Source: Hymenoscyphus infarciens
Taxonomy: Eukaryota > Ascomycota > Leotiomycetes > Helotiales > Helotiaceae
Direction of reading: 5' to 3'
Assembly (NCBI GenBank): GCA_001414345.1
Contig: LLCB01000003.1
Coordinates: 434,001 to 498,000, forward strand
Length of the DNA: 64,000 nt
The translations under genes and the position numbers were made by a program. This document shows, in pieces, positions 44,752-55,638 of this stretch. Position 1 is the first letter of the stretch, and each line of letters starts with the position of its first letter. The notes beneath the pieces are model-generated. The model had not been told where the DNA came from. It saw nothing but the letters and a program-made list of their open reading frames with translations, and did not search any database.

Positions 44752-46294
44752 CTTGTCGGTGTTGGTAGGTGATGTGTTTTGAGGTTGTTGAGTTTCTAAA
44801 GATTGAAAAGTTGACTGAGTAGTCTGTTGTGATGTTTGAATTTGCCGAGAAGCTGTTGCTTGAGGTTCTGGGGGTTGATCTAATTCGATGTCTGAAAATG
44901 AATGCGAAGAAGTCTCAAGATATGGATTGACAGGTGCTCGACGATCTGGATATGCAAAGTTCTGGATATATCCACAGTGAGGTGTAGAATACCGATTTAT
45001 TGTCGAAGCCAAGTTGGAAAAAGTAATTCGATTAAGAGATCGAGTTGAGCAGTTTTTGGCCGGCTAGCAGCAAAAGAATGACCGAATGTCTGACGAGACG
45101 GTTGAATTGAAATGAAAATAAGAAAGTGACCGCAAAGGAAAAAACCTAGGAAAGAGACTTTTGTAGGAGAGATGAGAACTGAGATGAGATGAATGAGATG
45201 AAGAATGGAAAACACAGCGGAATCAAAACTGTTAAATAAACACTCATCTACCTCCCATGAATGCTTTGTGTGGACCAAGCTCATCTGGTCTTACCTAGGA
45301 ACAAAGAGAGATAGACCGTGCTACGAGTCTATAAATTGTTGATGCAATGGATTGTCGTGACTGGCGCTGAGTTGGCCAATGAGAGGTGTTACTTGGGTGA
45401 GGTTTCGTTTATGGGTCCTTTCCCCCCTGTCGGGCGCTTGAAGGACGACCAAGCGATGGTCTTAAGCTTGAATCCACTGCCGACCTATGACTTCCCTCTT
45501 GCTCGCGGTAACAGAAACGATGCGTTTATCGCGGCCATGGCAAGAATCTGGATACTGGACTGTTTGCCGCGATGCTATTCCTGTTCCCAGTCATCTCTCC
45601 GTCTGGCCAATGTTTGTACTGACCGAGACGGTGGATCTCGCGGAGCGTCCCGTGAGGCTCGAAAGTAGGCGCGATGGCAGGCCGCATAGATGATAGATAA
45701 TAGGTGTTGAGTCCATATAGACGTGTTGAGGAGGAAGATAGAGATTCGATGGGCATCAAGAGTGGCTTGTCAACAAGGTGCTGTGGCCAGAGGCTTCATT
45801 TGGCCTGATGACACGACCGTCGACCGACAGCTTGATCTAGGCCATGCTTGCGGGAGTTGAAAGATAACCTTGAAGCTTGTATTCCTGTGTCGATCAAGAC
45901 CAAGCGAGATGCTAGCTGTGTTCAAGGTTGTCGTTGTTGATACTCCACCAGAGCGGTTGGGAGATGATCAAGTTTCGAAGACCATCCTTTGACTGGAGGC
46001 TGGAGCTGAAGCAAGTGCCAAACTTCGCATGGGAATGAAAGCATCCACCTATCAAGAATACTCCACGTAAATTATTCAATCTCACCGTGTTATGTAGTTG
46101 AATATTGCAAAGTATAGAAGAATAACCAGTTGAAACTTGAGAGAACTGACCCCTCACGTGCAAGTTGATGCCAAGCTTTCGGCTCCGGCTACTCCACCAA
46201 TTCAATCCCGTCCAGATAGCCTCACTCGAGCGCATCCACAAGATTATCTCACCCCCGAATTCATCGCACCCTATTCCTTTGCAGCACCAAAGCC
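44752..46294. other. Divergent intergenic region
   Basis: Between the MARVEL gene (-) and the epsin gene (+). The minus-strand open frame from 45012 may be an N-terminal extension of the MARVEL protein or its leader. No other recognisable coding or RNA feature. Confidence 0.5.
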
Positions 46295-48043
46295 ATGGAT
46301 CTCAATAGTCTCAAGGAGGCTGCGGCCAACCTTTCGCTATACGACCTCAAGGCCGGTGTCCGAAAGGTCCAAAATGGTAGGGCTACTTATCTTGCCAGTT
46401 GTCCACATGCTCACCAGTCCCAGCCGTAATGAACTACACCGAGATGGAGGCAAAAGTTAGAGAGGCTACAAATAACGAGCCATGGGGTGCCAGTTCGAGT
46501 TTGGTAAGTTATTATCCATAACCCAAGTCCAGGTTCCGTTCATGCCAGTTGTGCTAATTACCCTTAGATGCAAGAAATCGCAAATGGAACATACAACTTG
46601 TTAGCATATCCGAAATGCTCCAATTGAACATTGCTGATTTAAGTCAATAGTCAACTGCTAAACGAAATTATGCCAATGATCTATAAACGATTTACGGAAA
46701 AGGCAGCCGAAGAATGGCGACAAATATACAAAGCACTCCAGCTCCTCGAATTCCTAATAAAGAATGGCTCAGAACGAGTAATCGACGATGCCCGATCTCA
46801 TCTCACACTTCTGAAGATGTTGCGACAATTCCATTTTATTGATATGAATGGAAAGGATCAAGGACTTAATGTCCGCAACAGAGCCAAGGAACTCGCAGAG
46901 CTTCTTAGTGATGTTGAACGAATCCGATCCGAACGTAAAAAGTCCCGAGCTACTCGAAACAAATATACTGGTGTAGAGGGGGGAGCTGGATTGGGTGGGG
47001 GTATGTCAAGCAGTGGTACTGGTAGCAGGTACGGAGGCTTTGGTAGCGAGGAGCCTGACAGAGGATACGGAGGATTTAGTGGCGGTGTATATGGTGATGG
47101 TGGTGGATTCGGAGGCCAAAGTAGTGATTTCCAGGACAGTGGAACTGGTGGTGGTGGGGGATCGAGTGCCCCTCGACGGGACAGATTCGAAGAATATGAC
47201 GAATACGACGAGGGTGGTTCTGGTTCAGCACCACCAAGGAGGCATGCGGAATCTGCAACTTCAACCAGACGGAAAGCAGAAGCGAAGAAGCCAGAACCTC
47301 CAAAGAAAAAGGAACCGGAACTGGACCTCTTTTCTTTTGACGATCCAATTCCAACTTCTGCTCCTGTAGCAGCTCCGTTCGCGGCCGGCCCAGTAGCAAA
47401 CGCCTTAGACGATGACGACGATTTCGATGATTTCCAATCTGCTACTCCTTCCGTACAAACTTCTGCCCCATCCGCCTTTGCCATTCCAAAGCCAACGGCA
47501 ACCACAACTTCCAATACACAATACGCATCTCCACAGCCAGTTTCCGCCCCAAAACAGGCCAATTTGTCTGATATGGTTGGATTTTCATCCATTTCACCAG
47601 CCCCAACTAGCAACGTTACTCCAGTTAATTACTCTGCTTTTGCACCTCCGCCTGCTCAGCAAACTCAGCAAGCACCAAAACCTACAGCATACCAAGGATC
47701 TCAACCAAATTACTTTACCTCAGTCCAGGTACCAGTCGCACAAGCCAAGCCAGCCTCTGGCGCATCATCTATCAAATCACCAGCGGCAGGTGGAGCAAAA
47801 CCCAGCTCTAAGGGTGATGCTTTCGGCTCTTTGTGGTCCACAGCAAGTGTAGGAATCAAGAAAACCAGTACCCCAAGTTCAGGACCTGCTCTTGGTCAAC
47901 TGGCAAAGGAAAAGGCAAGTGCTGGCATTTGGGGAGCCACATCCGCCACCTCGACTCCAATTCAACCGCAACAATTTCAAAAGCCAGCACAAGGCCAGCA
48001 GCAGCAGAAACTGGGAAATGGTCTTGATGATTTATTGGGCTAG
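46295..48043 (+). CDS. ENT3: Epsin-like ENTH-domain adaptor, Ent3 type
   Basis: Clathrin adaptor acting at trans-Golgi/endosomes through phosphoinositide binding (family knowledge for Ent3). Four exons, 46295-46376, 46424-46503, 46568-46599 and 46651-48043, give 528 residues. The ENTH domain fills about 1-155: SLKEAAANLSLYDLKAGVRK, VMNYTEMEAKVREATNNEPWG, then MPMIYKRFTEKAAEEWRQIY and LQLLEFLIKNGSERVIDDAR. The remainder is disordered: a Gly/Ser/Tyr-rich stretch (about 165-235), a basic/proline segment, then acidic clathrin/adaptor-ear-type motifs (DLFSFDD; DDDDDFDDFQSA) and a Pro/Gln/Ser-rich tail ending LDDLLG. The acidic-Phe DDFxDFQ motif is typical of Ent3-type proteins, which bind gamma-ear/GGA domains. 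No ubiquitin-interacting motif or NPF repeats seen, which argues against Ent1/2. Confidence 0.92.
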
Positions 48044-49137
48044 GTAGTAGACCTATAGTCAACCATGTCAATGAAAAAGCACATACGAGAAAGTTGGCGT
48101 TTTTGAAGATGATGGTGTTGTAAAGTTTAGAGTTACTTGTTTTGCTTCAAAATGGGGTGCTGTAGGACATCCTCCAAAAGCTTTCCCAGCTAGGTTTCTC
48201 TAATTTATATCATTGTACGATTGAACTTCCTCGTTGTTTCATCCTCCCAGGAGTGTTCCTCGGTCCCCTCGTCTAATAAAGGGAGTCGACCAATCCCGTC
48301 GACTTTCTTTCCCGGTTCGACCCAAAACTCATAAATACCGCAAAGCATTTAAAGCACCAAGCATTGACTTGGGCCTCCTGGACCTGATTCGAAGAGTAAA
48401 CCTAGAGTTCCATTTCTTCTTAGCTATAGATGTACTTTAAAGTGAGGAGGGGAATGAGGGTTCTTCTAGTTTTGGTCGAAGCCAAGAAGAAAGCCAGGTG
48501 ATTAGTAGTGAGGAGTCTGTTTCTTTAGCTTCTTCGTCTCGGACATTGACTTTGTTCTCTTATTTTACTTGACGTTTGATATCCATATGTTGTCTCATAT
48601 AAATTCTTTATTCTATCTACTAGCACTTGTAAGAAAATCTCGGGCAATTATCCGCAACCCCTACTTAACACAGTTTGAACATTGCAGGTGGTTTATAGTA
48701 CTACCTAAGATAAAAGCTACCTACGACGAATCATCAAATCAACGCCCTCATCAATAGATTGCCAAATCGCTAAACCCCCTCTTTCCCCGTCCCGCTTACG
48801 ATTGACGACCTTAAGCATTTGTCCCTCGACAACCCCCGAACCTCAAGACTGACATCACGATAAAAATCCTCACCCTAACAGAAATTCCAAGTAAAACGAT
48901 GTTTCTGTTATGTATGTAATTAAGACCTCTATCATTACAAGACGCCCCATCTACAATCCGGTCTGCTTCCAGACCAAGTAACAAGGTCCTTCCTCGAACC
49001 CGTCCGTAATCCCATCCCAATTTTCCAAGAAAGCGCTAAATCCCGATATTCACACCCCAACTAAAACAAACTTAAAAAAAACTGCTCACCCTCTCATAGA
49101 AATTCGATGGATGGGATACTCTCAGCAAAATCAAAAA
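48044..49137. other. Intergenic region between convergent genes
   Basis: 3' flanks of the epsin gene (+) and PEX13 (-). No further gene or RNA recognised; the open frames at about 48234-48440 and 48569-48757 have no family-like content. Confidence 0.55.
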
Positions 49138-50579
49138 CTACGAGTAAAACTGGCTTTTCTGGAAACTCTCAACCCCAATATCCCCCGCCTTCCCACTAAC
49201 AACAGGAGGAGGAGCCTTCGTCGAACTCGTAAGACTATTCGTCCGACTCCCACTCTGACTAGCACTCTTGATCTCCGCAATAGGTTGTCCAGGTTTCTTA
49301 ACGGGGCCAAGATAGACACCAGGTAGATATCCCATTCTCCGATCTCTCGCTCTGCATTTCCACCACTCGCTTGGGTTACCCATGGGGTCGCTTTTGCTTA
49401 GTACGGCTACGATATCGCCTTTCTTGACTTCGAGGTCGATTCCTTGGACTGTGGCTGCTGATTCGGGGGTGAAATCGTAGAGGACTCGACAGAATTCGTA
49501 TTGGGATGGGTCGATTGGTGCTTCTATCATTTGCCCGTCGGGGCCGATTTGTCCTCCAGCTGCCATTAATCGTCGTTGTTCTTCTTCTTGGGAGGCAGCA
49601 AGGGATTTGATGAGTTTTCCCATTAGGTAGGGGAGACCGAAGGCGGCTGCGATGAAGAATAGGAAGGGCTTTTTGCTGGGCCTTGGTTGTTGTGCCGGGG
49701 AACCGTCGGGGAGGAATTTTCGCCCTTCGAAGGATGCGAATGCGCTGGGGGTTAAAGAAGTTGCGTCTGCTGGTGGTGGTCGGCCTGTGATTTTTGCGAA
49801 TAGTGTTCGTAGCCATCGGAGGACTGTGAAGATTCCCAGTATTGAACCTAGAGTATTCCTTAAGTTCCCAAACTGTTCCGCGACAGATACCATAGCTATA
49901 GAAAGTCAGTTCCGTTTCAGCAAACAAAAGAAGCTGGCAACTCACCGAAGAAGCTGGAATGCGTGGCCATATATGTACTCTCCAACATCTGCGCAAATCC
50001 CCCAAAAGCACCAACTATACTCTCAATGATCTGGAAAGTCGCCTGTGTACTCTGCGTAAAACCCTGGGTCAGACTCTGAGGATTATTGGGATCATTCATG
50101 CCTCCCATTCCCCCATACATCCCACCCATACCACCTCCATACATCCCGCCCATGCCTCCCATACCACCCATCCCCATTCCACCATACATGCTGGAGCCAT
50201 ATCCTCCCATACCCATACCCCCCATGCCACCCATTCGAGAATATGGAGAAGTATATGCGGAGCCCATACCACCTCCATATGGCGATCCTATACCGCCCAT
50301 ACCGCTTGTTCCATAGGGTGAGTACGCCGTCGCATTTCTATTCACCGCATTCGCGAGTGTAGAAGGCCGTTCGGGAATCGCAGGTGCGACGGACGACGAG
50401 GACGACGTGGGGGCTGTCATCGAACTAGTAGCAGATACAGTAGAAGTAGGTAGAGCTAGAAAACCGAGGCCATAATCAGTATCCTGTCTCCTCTGCCATG
50501 AAAAGAATCACAAACCTGTGCTTGCGCCCATGGCAGCCCCATTCCTCTCCCACGGCTTGGGGGGCGATACAGTCGCCAT
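49138..50579 (-). CDS. PEX13: Peroxisomal docking protein Pex13
   Basis: Peroxisomal membrane component of the import docking complex; its SH3 domain binds Pex14 and Pex5 (family knowledge). Three exons, 50579-50516, 50455-49946 and 49895-49138, give 443 residues. The start MATVSPPKPWERNG is the classic Pex13 N-terminus. Residues about 60-130 form a Gly/Met/Tyr-rich region (repeated GGMGGM, MYGG). A conserved membrane-associated section follows at about 135-290 (LTQGFTQSTQATFQIIES, then MVSVAEQFGNLRNTLGSILG and PFLFFIAAAFGLPYLMGKLI). The SH3 domain is at about 325-390 (CRVLYDFTPESAATVQGIDL, EWWKCRARDRRMGYLPGVYL). A Ser-rich tail closes the protein. The ATG at 50579 is the first in frame. Introns of 60 and 50 bp are both canonical. 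Confidence 0.95.
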
Positions 50580-51018
50580 TTTGATATATTCGAAAACTCA
50601 ATCCATCAACTATTGCTCTGTGCAGAGCTGGGTTGTTGAAGTCGTGGCAGACTCGGTGGCGCGGGTTGTCAGGTCGAAGATGATTGCAATCCTCGGCTCG
50701 TGATTCTGAAAGCGGCCAAGGAAATGCAGTGGGTGTCTTTTGCCGATTCGCGGGGTTGGGTCTAAATACTTCCACTTTTTTGTAGATATCGAGATAAAAA
50801 CAGGGAGAAGACGAGGTCGCGCGACAGCGTATTCTGAAGAGGTTTGAATATTATTTCTAGTCTGGGAAATATTTGGATCAAGATGTTAACAGGTTCCTCA
50901 AATTACTGGTCGAGGTTGGGCAAAAAGAACCTCGGCTGAGGTCTGGGCTGAGGTGAACCGAGAAAAGCGGTAGTAATTAGCTCCTTGTGCAACACTTTCT
51001 CGAAACCCTCTAGGTTAA
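50580..51018. other. PEX13 upstream region
   Basis: Presumed PEX13 promoter, ending at the TAA target site of the second MITE. No further feature recognised. Confidence 0.5.
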
Positions 51019-51426
51019 GGGCCTGTTTAGCTCGTGCATATCTAGGATATGCACTACCAAAAATCAGGAGGTAATATATATATATATATATATACACCAA
51101 TTCCATATATGCACTAGTGTTTGGCATACATATTTAAAAGTGATGCAACTCTCTCGTTTAACCTCGTATATCTTAGTATATATATAAATAGGATATACAC
51201 CACCAAAAAAAGATTTAGACCTCCAGAGGTGTAAATCTTCAAAAGTTCATATATATCACTACCTAGTACTTATATGCACTAACATATGCACCACGAGCTA
51301 AACGATTACTCAGTATAATAAGAAACAATTGATGATATACACTAACTTATACGAGGTCACTATTCAGGGCATCTCGTCAGATATCCATGCATATATAGAA
51401 ATAATATATGTGAGCCAGACAGGCCC
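51019..51426. mobile_element. MITE, Tourist/PIF-Harbinger-like (copy 2)
   Basis: A 408-bp element with inverted ends GGGCCTGTTTAGCTC (left) and GGGCCTGTCTGGCTC (right end read on the other strand), flanked by TAA (51016-51018 and 51427-51429). Same family as 5062-5440 by terminal sequence and size. The interior is AT-rich with a (TA)n run at about 51077-51096 and no credible coding frame. It sits in the upstream region of PEX13. Confidence 0.82.
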
Positions 51427-51744
51427 TAATATATTGTCTCAAGTATTTCGGTTAATTACCTTGCATTACCCTAGAGATTTGGGACAATGAGCTAGGTATG
51501 TGAAGCTTAATAATTCATCTTTTGTGTACGACAAGTCCTTGAAAACAACTACTTGTTTTTGTTTTGAAAATTCTCAATCTATCACCTTCTGTAAATTCCT
51601 CCAACCGCATAGTGCAGATAATTAAAACACAGAGATTACAGGCTGGTACAAATGACATGGGAATCGTTGTAAAACTTGTCCAAAATTAAAACTAACAAGC
51701 ACTAATTTATCATAAATATATTAATCTACTACGTTCTGAACCTC
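51427..51744. other. 3' flank of the NmrA-like gene
   Basis: AT-rich short spacer between the second MITE and the minus-strand NmrA-like gene; probable 3' untranslated region. Nothing else seen. Confidence 0.5.
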
Positions 51745-52862
51745 CTACTTCAACTCCTTGAATGCTGGAGCCTTCTTCATAAACTCAGTCCAGGTAGTTG
51801 GCTTCTCATCAAGAATAGCAAGAGACTCATCCAAAGATGCACCCCCATAATATCCAAACTCATTTAGCAATCTCATGTTCTGAAGTAACTCTTCTGCAGC
51901 ATCATCAGATTGACCCATCATTCCCAGGATGCTCTTGAAAGTTTCATGCGGCAACTCGTTGTATCTAGCAGTCTTTCCGGCTTCAGGATAAGCAGCCTTG
52001 AATTCCGCAACTACGTCTTCGAGAGTGTAGTATTTAGTCGCACCCAAGATTTGCTTGCCAAGTACTTTCTCGCGGTTGAGCAACATGGCCTTGACGAACT
52101 TTCCTGTGTCTTCAGCTGTGGCCAAGAGAGGAACAGATGAAGAGGCAGGGATTGGCAGCGAGAGTGCCCAGGCGTTGTCGGGAGGAGATTGTCGGAACAT
52201 TCCTCCTGGGAAGTTGCTCATGTAGAAACCTGGCAAGAAGAAACTCGCTGGAAGGCCGATAGATCTGATGTACTTTTCAACATTGGCTTTAGAGTCGAAA
52301 TGAGAAACCTTTGGAAGAGCACCCTTGGATACTATGTTATATTAGTAAAGCAAATCTGAGAAGTATTCAGAGAAACACTAACACTCTGTAATATTCAACA
52401 AACTGCTCCAGATGAAGTGCTGAACACCAGTTTCCTATTTCAAATTAGTTGATCGAGTTCCTATTCCAGCGGAAATGGGATATCCATACCTTTGCAGCAT
52501 CGGCCAAGGTTTTTCCTTGTGCCAGTTCAACATCAGCAAGTCCTTTCTCCCAGAAGTTGGTTACTGCGAAGACGGCGTAGGAGCCCTTGATGGCAGCCTT
52601 GACTGATTCTGGATCGTTCAGGTCGGCCTTTTTACAAAATGTCAGCACCCGTCCCAAACTCTCAGAGGAGATCATAACTTACAGCAACAGTCTCGACGCC
52701 GAGTTTTTCCAAAGCCTTAGCCGAGTCCTTTGTTGTATCACGGGTAACTCCTCGAACGGCCCAGCTTTGGCTCGCCTTCGAATCTCCAAGAATCGCCCTG
52801 ACGACGGAGCCTCCTTGGGCACCAGTGGCTCCAAAGACGGTGATGATTTGCTTAGCAGGCAT
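51745..52862 (-). CDS. NmrA-like NAD(P)-binding protein
   Basis: Atypical short-chain-dehydrogenase-fold protein; NmrA-family members sense NAD(P) redox state or act as oxidoreductases. Four exons, 52862-52683, 52627-52490, 52434-52383 and 52331-51745, give 318 residues, a normal family length. The N-terminal nucleotide-binding motif is VFGATGAQGGSVVRAIL (GxxGxxG at 11-17). Further family text: AVRGVTRDTTKDSAKALEKL, DLNDPESVKAAIKGSYAVFA, then HFIWSSLLNITELSKG, FFLPGFYMSNFPGGMF and PLLATAEDTGKFVKAMLL. The usual catalytic YxxxK is not apparent, as in true NmrA proteins. The start (AAAATGCCTGCTAAG read on minus at 52862) is chosen over an upstream in-frame ATG at 53009, because the fold begins immediately after it. 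Role in this organism unknown. Confidence 0.92.
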
Positions 52863-54561
52863 TTTGATGAGGTAAAAGTATAAAGTGCTTGAGTTTTGAA
52901 GGTTCTTGCTTAGAAGATTTGATACTGGATGTGTGGAATGTGAGGAAGATGTATCGGAATGAAGAAAACAGAAGATAGGAAAAGAGTCGTACTTATACTC
53001 GACTGACATTCAGCCTTGTCTCTTCTTGTTGTCTATTTCCCCCACATTTAACGTATCCCCGTCACCACGAATGGAAATTTGTGGGTATGGAAGAAGGACG
53101 TCGTAGGGAGAATGTTACATGTAATTGGAGGACCTCGCAACGTGCACCTGTTGAACTTCTCGGGCCTTGGTGCTTGGCTGAAGGAGCGAAGCGCCACCAA
53201 AACCGATTCCAAAACATAGTGCAAATTTTGAGTAAGAGGCTGAGTAAGAGGTATAATCTTCTCCTAATTCCGCCAATGGAGCCGTTCGTATGTGCAAACA
53301 CCTCTAATTCTGGCGATAGAGGAGGGTCGCTAGCGTGATGTGTTGCATTTCACATGCATTGCAGAGCATAGGGCCGGCCTTCAGGTACAGCTTGTGCAGG
53401 TGGAGAGAAGAGGTTATTCGCGAGGCGCGAGAGGCCGAGCCTCGCGGGTCCCACTACTTGTACAGGTTCCACTAGACCACGAATTGTTGATCAATGATGA
53501 TCAAGAAATGGATTTTAATAAGCAAAGCTGGGGATTTATAAAAGTCTCCGGAAAGTTTCCGTCGCGTCGGACCACATCAAGGGCCGAATCTGCCTCCGAG
53601 TGGGCGAGGGAGGAGCTCACGTAAGCTCGGCAGCATGACGTATGGTAATGGTAGACATTGCGGCTCTGGTCTGGCAGATAAGAAGATACGATACTTCTTC
53701 GACTTACTTCAACCAATCTATTTCAAGCGAAAGAATGTAGCCTCCAACCTTCCACATTGGTCGTCGCACCCAATTCCACTTATACCGCATCGAGGCTTAC
53801 ACGACTAGCAAGGGCTTGTTAGATTCTAAAAAGAGCTGCACGACGAGCTTTAAAACCGAGCGATGACTGATACCGCCATCTAGGTAGCAACACAAGTGTA
53901 CAAATGGTAACTGAGGAAGGAGTGATCAGAAGCCACATCCCTTGCCTATCTTCAGCTAAAACAAGAGCTGCAAATTATGTTCTTTACTGCCTCGCTGTCA
54001 TTTTAGTGCAGCACATAAAGTCAATCAGCATTACAATAACCACAATACGTACTCTGTTGCTATTTAATTTTTTCATCTCTTAAAGTGGATAAGAAGGGGC
54101 TGGGATGTTTTTTGGTTTTGTTGATTTCTCGGCTTTCAAACATTCCTTGCTTCAACCTTGTTTTAGATCTATTTCTTTTCTTCTGAATTGAATTCAATGT
54201 AGACCGTCGGTATCTTGTGTTTCTGGTCTTGACTTCTTTTCTTTTTCAGAGGTAATACTGATTCCGGAAAGAAATGGGGAATACAAGCGATCGCCTTGAT
54301 AGTGGGTACAAAACAGGGCTCCCAACGGCTACGGGAAGTGGGTAAAACTTTAAATACCCTTGATGTAGATCAAATGAGGTCTACACGTAGTGGGGACGTC
54401 TTACTTGTTTTACTACTCATGGGAGGTAGCTATGAATAGTGGTTAAGTACTGTGAAGATGGTTCGTTCTTTTGCTTCATTCCTAGGCACTACCTACGGAT
54501 CAATGTGCGTCTTGCGTTTCTTTTTTGAAAATCAGTATCTACGTAAGTCCTGTGCTACCCA
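52863..54561. other. Intergenic region
   Basis: NmrA-like gene promoter up to about 53300, then no recognisable gene. A GC-rich inverted repeat (CGCGAGGC...GCCTCGCG) lies at about 53420-53446. From about 53700 to 54560 I see nothing beyond ordinary noncoding sequence. Confidence 0.5.
53420..53446. repeat. GC-rich inverted repeat
   Basis: Perfect 8-base arms CGCGAGGC and GCCTCGCG with a short spacer. It could form a cruciform or a transcript hairpin; there is no U-run, so it does not look like a terminator. Function unknown. Confidence 0.6.
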
Positions 54562-55638
54562 TCAAAGGCCCAGCGTATGTAGGATAATTCTTTCGTAAGC
54601 GGTCACTCCCTCTTTCAGCTCTGCCACCACTACACGTTCATTTGGCCCATGCGAAACTTGGATACTGCCAGCCCCATAGAGATGTTTCTTGTGTGTCCCT
54701 TCCAGATATGGAATATCAGTGCCGTAGTTTACTGTTCAGGTGTTGAAGCCATCAACATCACAATTGATCTCTTGGCCAGCAATGGGCCATCCGATTGTCA
54801 GATTTCCTCCGATAGAAGATACACTTGAGACTTCGCAGGAAAGTGCATTGGTGAGGAGGACCTTGACCTGTTCTGGTATTGAAGCAGCCAGCCCGAGTGC
54901 AACACCAGCTAATGATGACCCCGAGACGACGTTCACTGCTACTCCCCCTTGAACAACCCAGCGTTGACTGTCGTGTTTCCAAACATCTCGCTTGATGGCA
55001 AAGTTTCGACGCCAAATAGGGTAGTCAAGGTTTTGGCGAGAATAGCGTTTGCATCAACACCGAGTTCGGGATACCCGGAGTGAGCGGTTTTTCCGGTAAC
55101 GTTCAAACTCATTCCCAAAGCTCCTTTGTGACCACATACCAAATTACCCTCGGTTGGTTCACCAAAAATAATCGAGCTATAGTTGTGTGGCTTGTTGAGG
55201 TTGAAGTACTTCATTTCATCTGCGGTGCCTTCTTCGCTGACGACATAGAGAACAGCGAGAGCATCAGATGGTAAGGTGATATCAGTGCGGTTGAGAATAT
55301 TCACGGCCGCTGTGATCTGTGTGGCCACAGAACCCTTTGAATCGGCTGTTCCTCGACCCCATATAGTGGTGTTGTCATCCTTTAGTGAGTAAGGGATGAA
55401 CGGGGGGACCTTATCAACAACAGTCAGTATGTAGTGACTAGTGGGCAGAATCTGTGACCTGCCACCCTCGACTCCCGGTGGGTAGGCCAGGATGTTGTTT
55501 CGATTTGCCGCGACAGGTTGAAGCTCAACTGTCTAGTTGAGACTCTTGAAGTAGTCCTCTAGCCAATTGCCGGCCGCGAGTTCACTACCAGTCGTCCAAT
55601 CACTCTCGACGATGCTGCAATGGAGCGGAAGTAACCGT
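54562..55638 (-). pseudogene. M20 family metallopeptidase (secreted type), disabled
   Basis: The minus strand from about 55638 reads as an M20 zinc peptidase: LAAGNWLEDYFKSLN, then VAANRNNILAYPPGVEG, the metal-binding GRGTADSKGSVATQI, and the catalytic/metal Glu pair in YVVSEEGTADEMKYF. The dimerisation domain follows (GALGMSLNVTGKTAHSGYPE, LGVDANAILAKTLTTLFG), and the last part ends near 54562 (YGAGSIQVSHGPNERVVVAE). The frame is broken by TAG at 55533-55535, a one-base length change in a G run at about 54942-54952, and TGA at 54736-54738. Sequence on both sides of each lesion still matches the family, so decay is recent. Composition is normal, so this is not heavy RIP. The signal-peptide exon was not located; a frame from 55891 (MKAFGASIKTIISHV) may be its remnant. 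Confidence 0.85.

Noticed and set aside
46858..47613. 251-codon minus-strand frame across the epsin gene
   Set aside because: Antisense shadow of the low-complexity tail of the epsin; Pro/Ser-rich without domain content.
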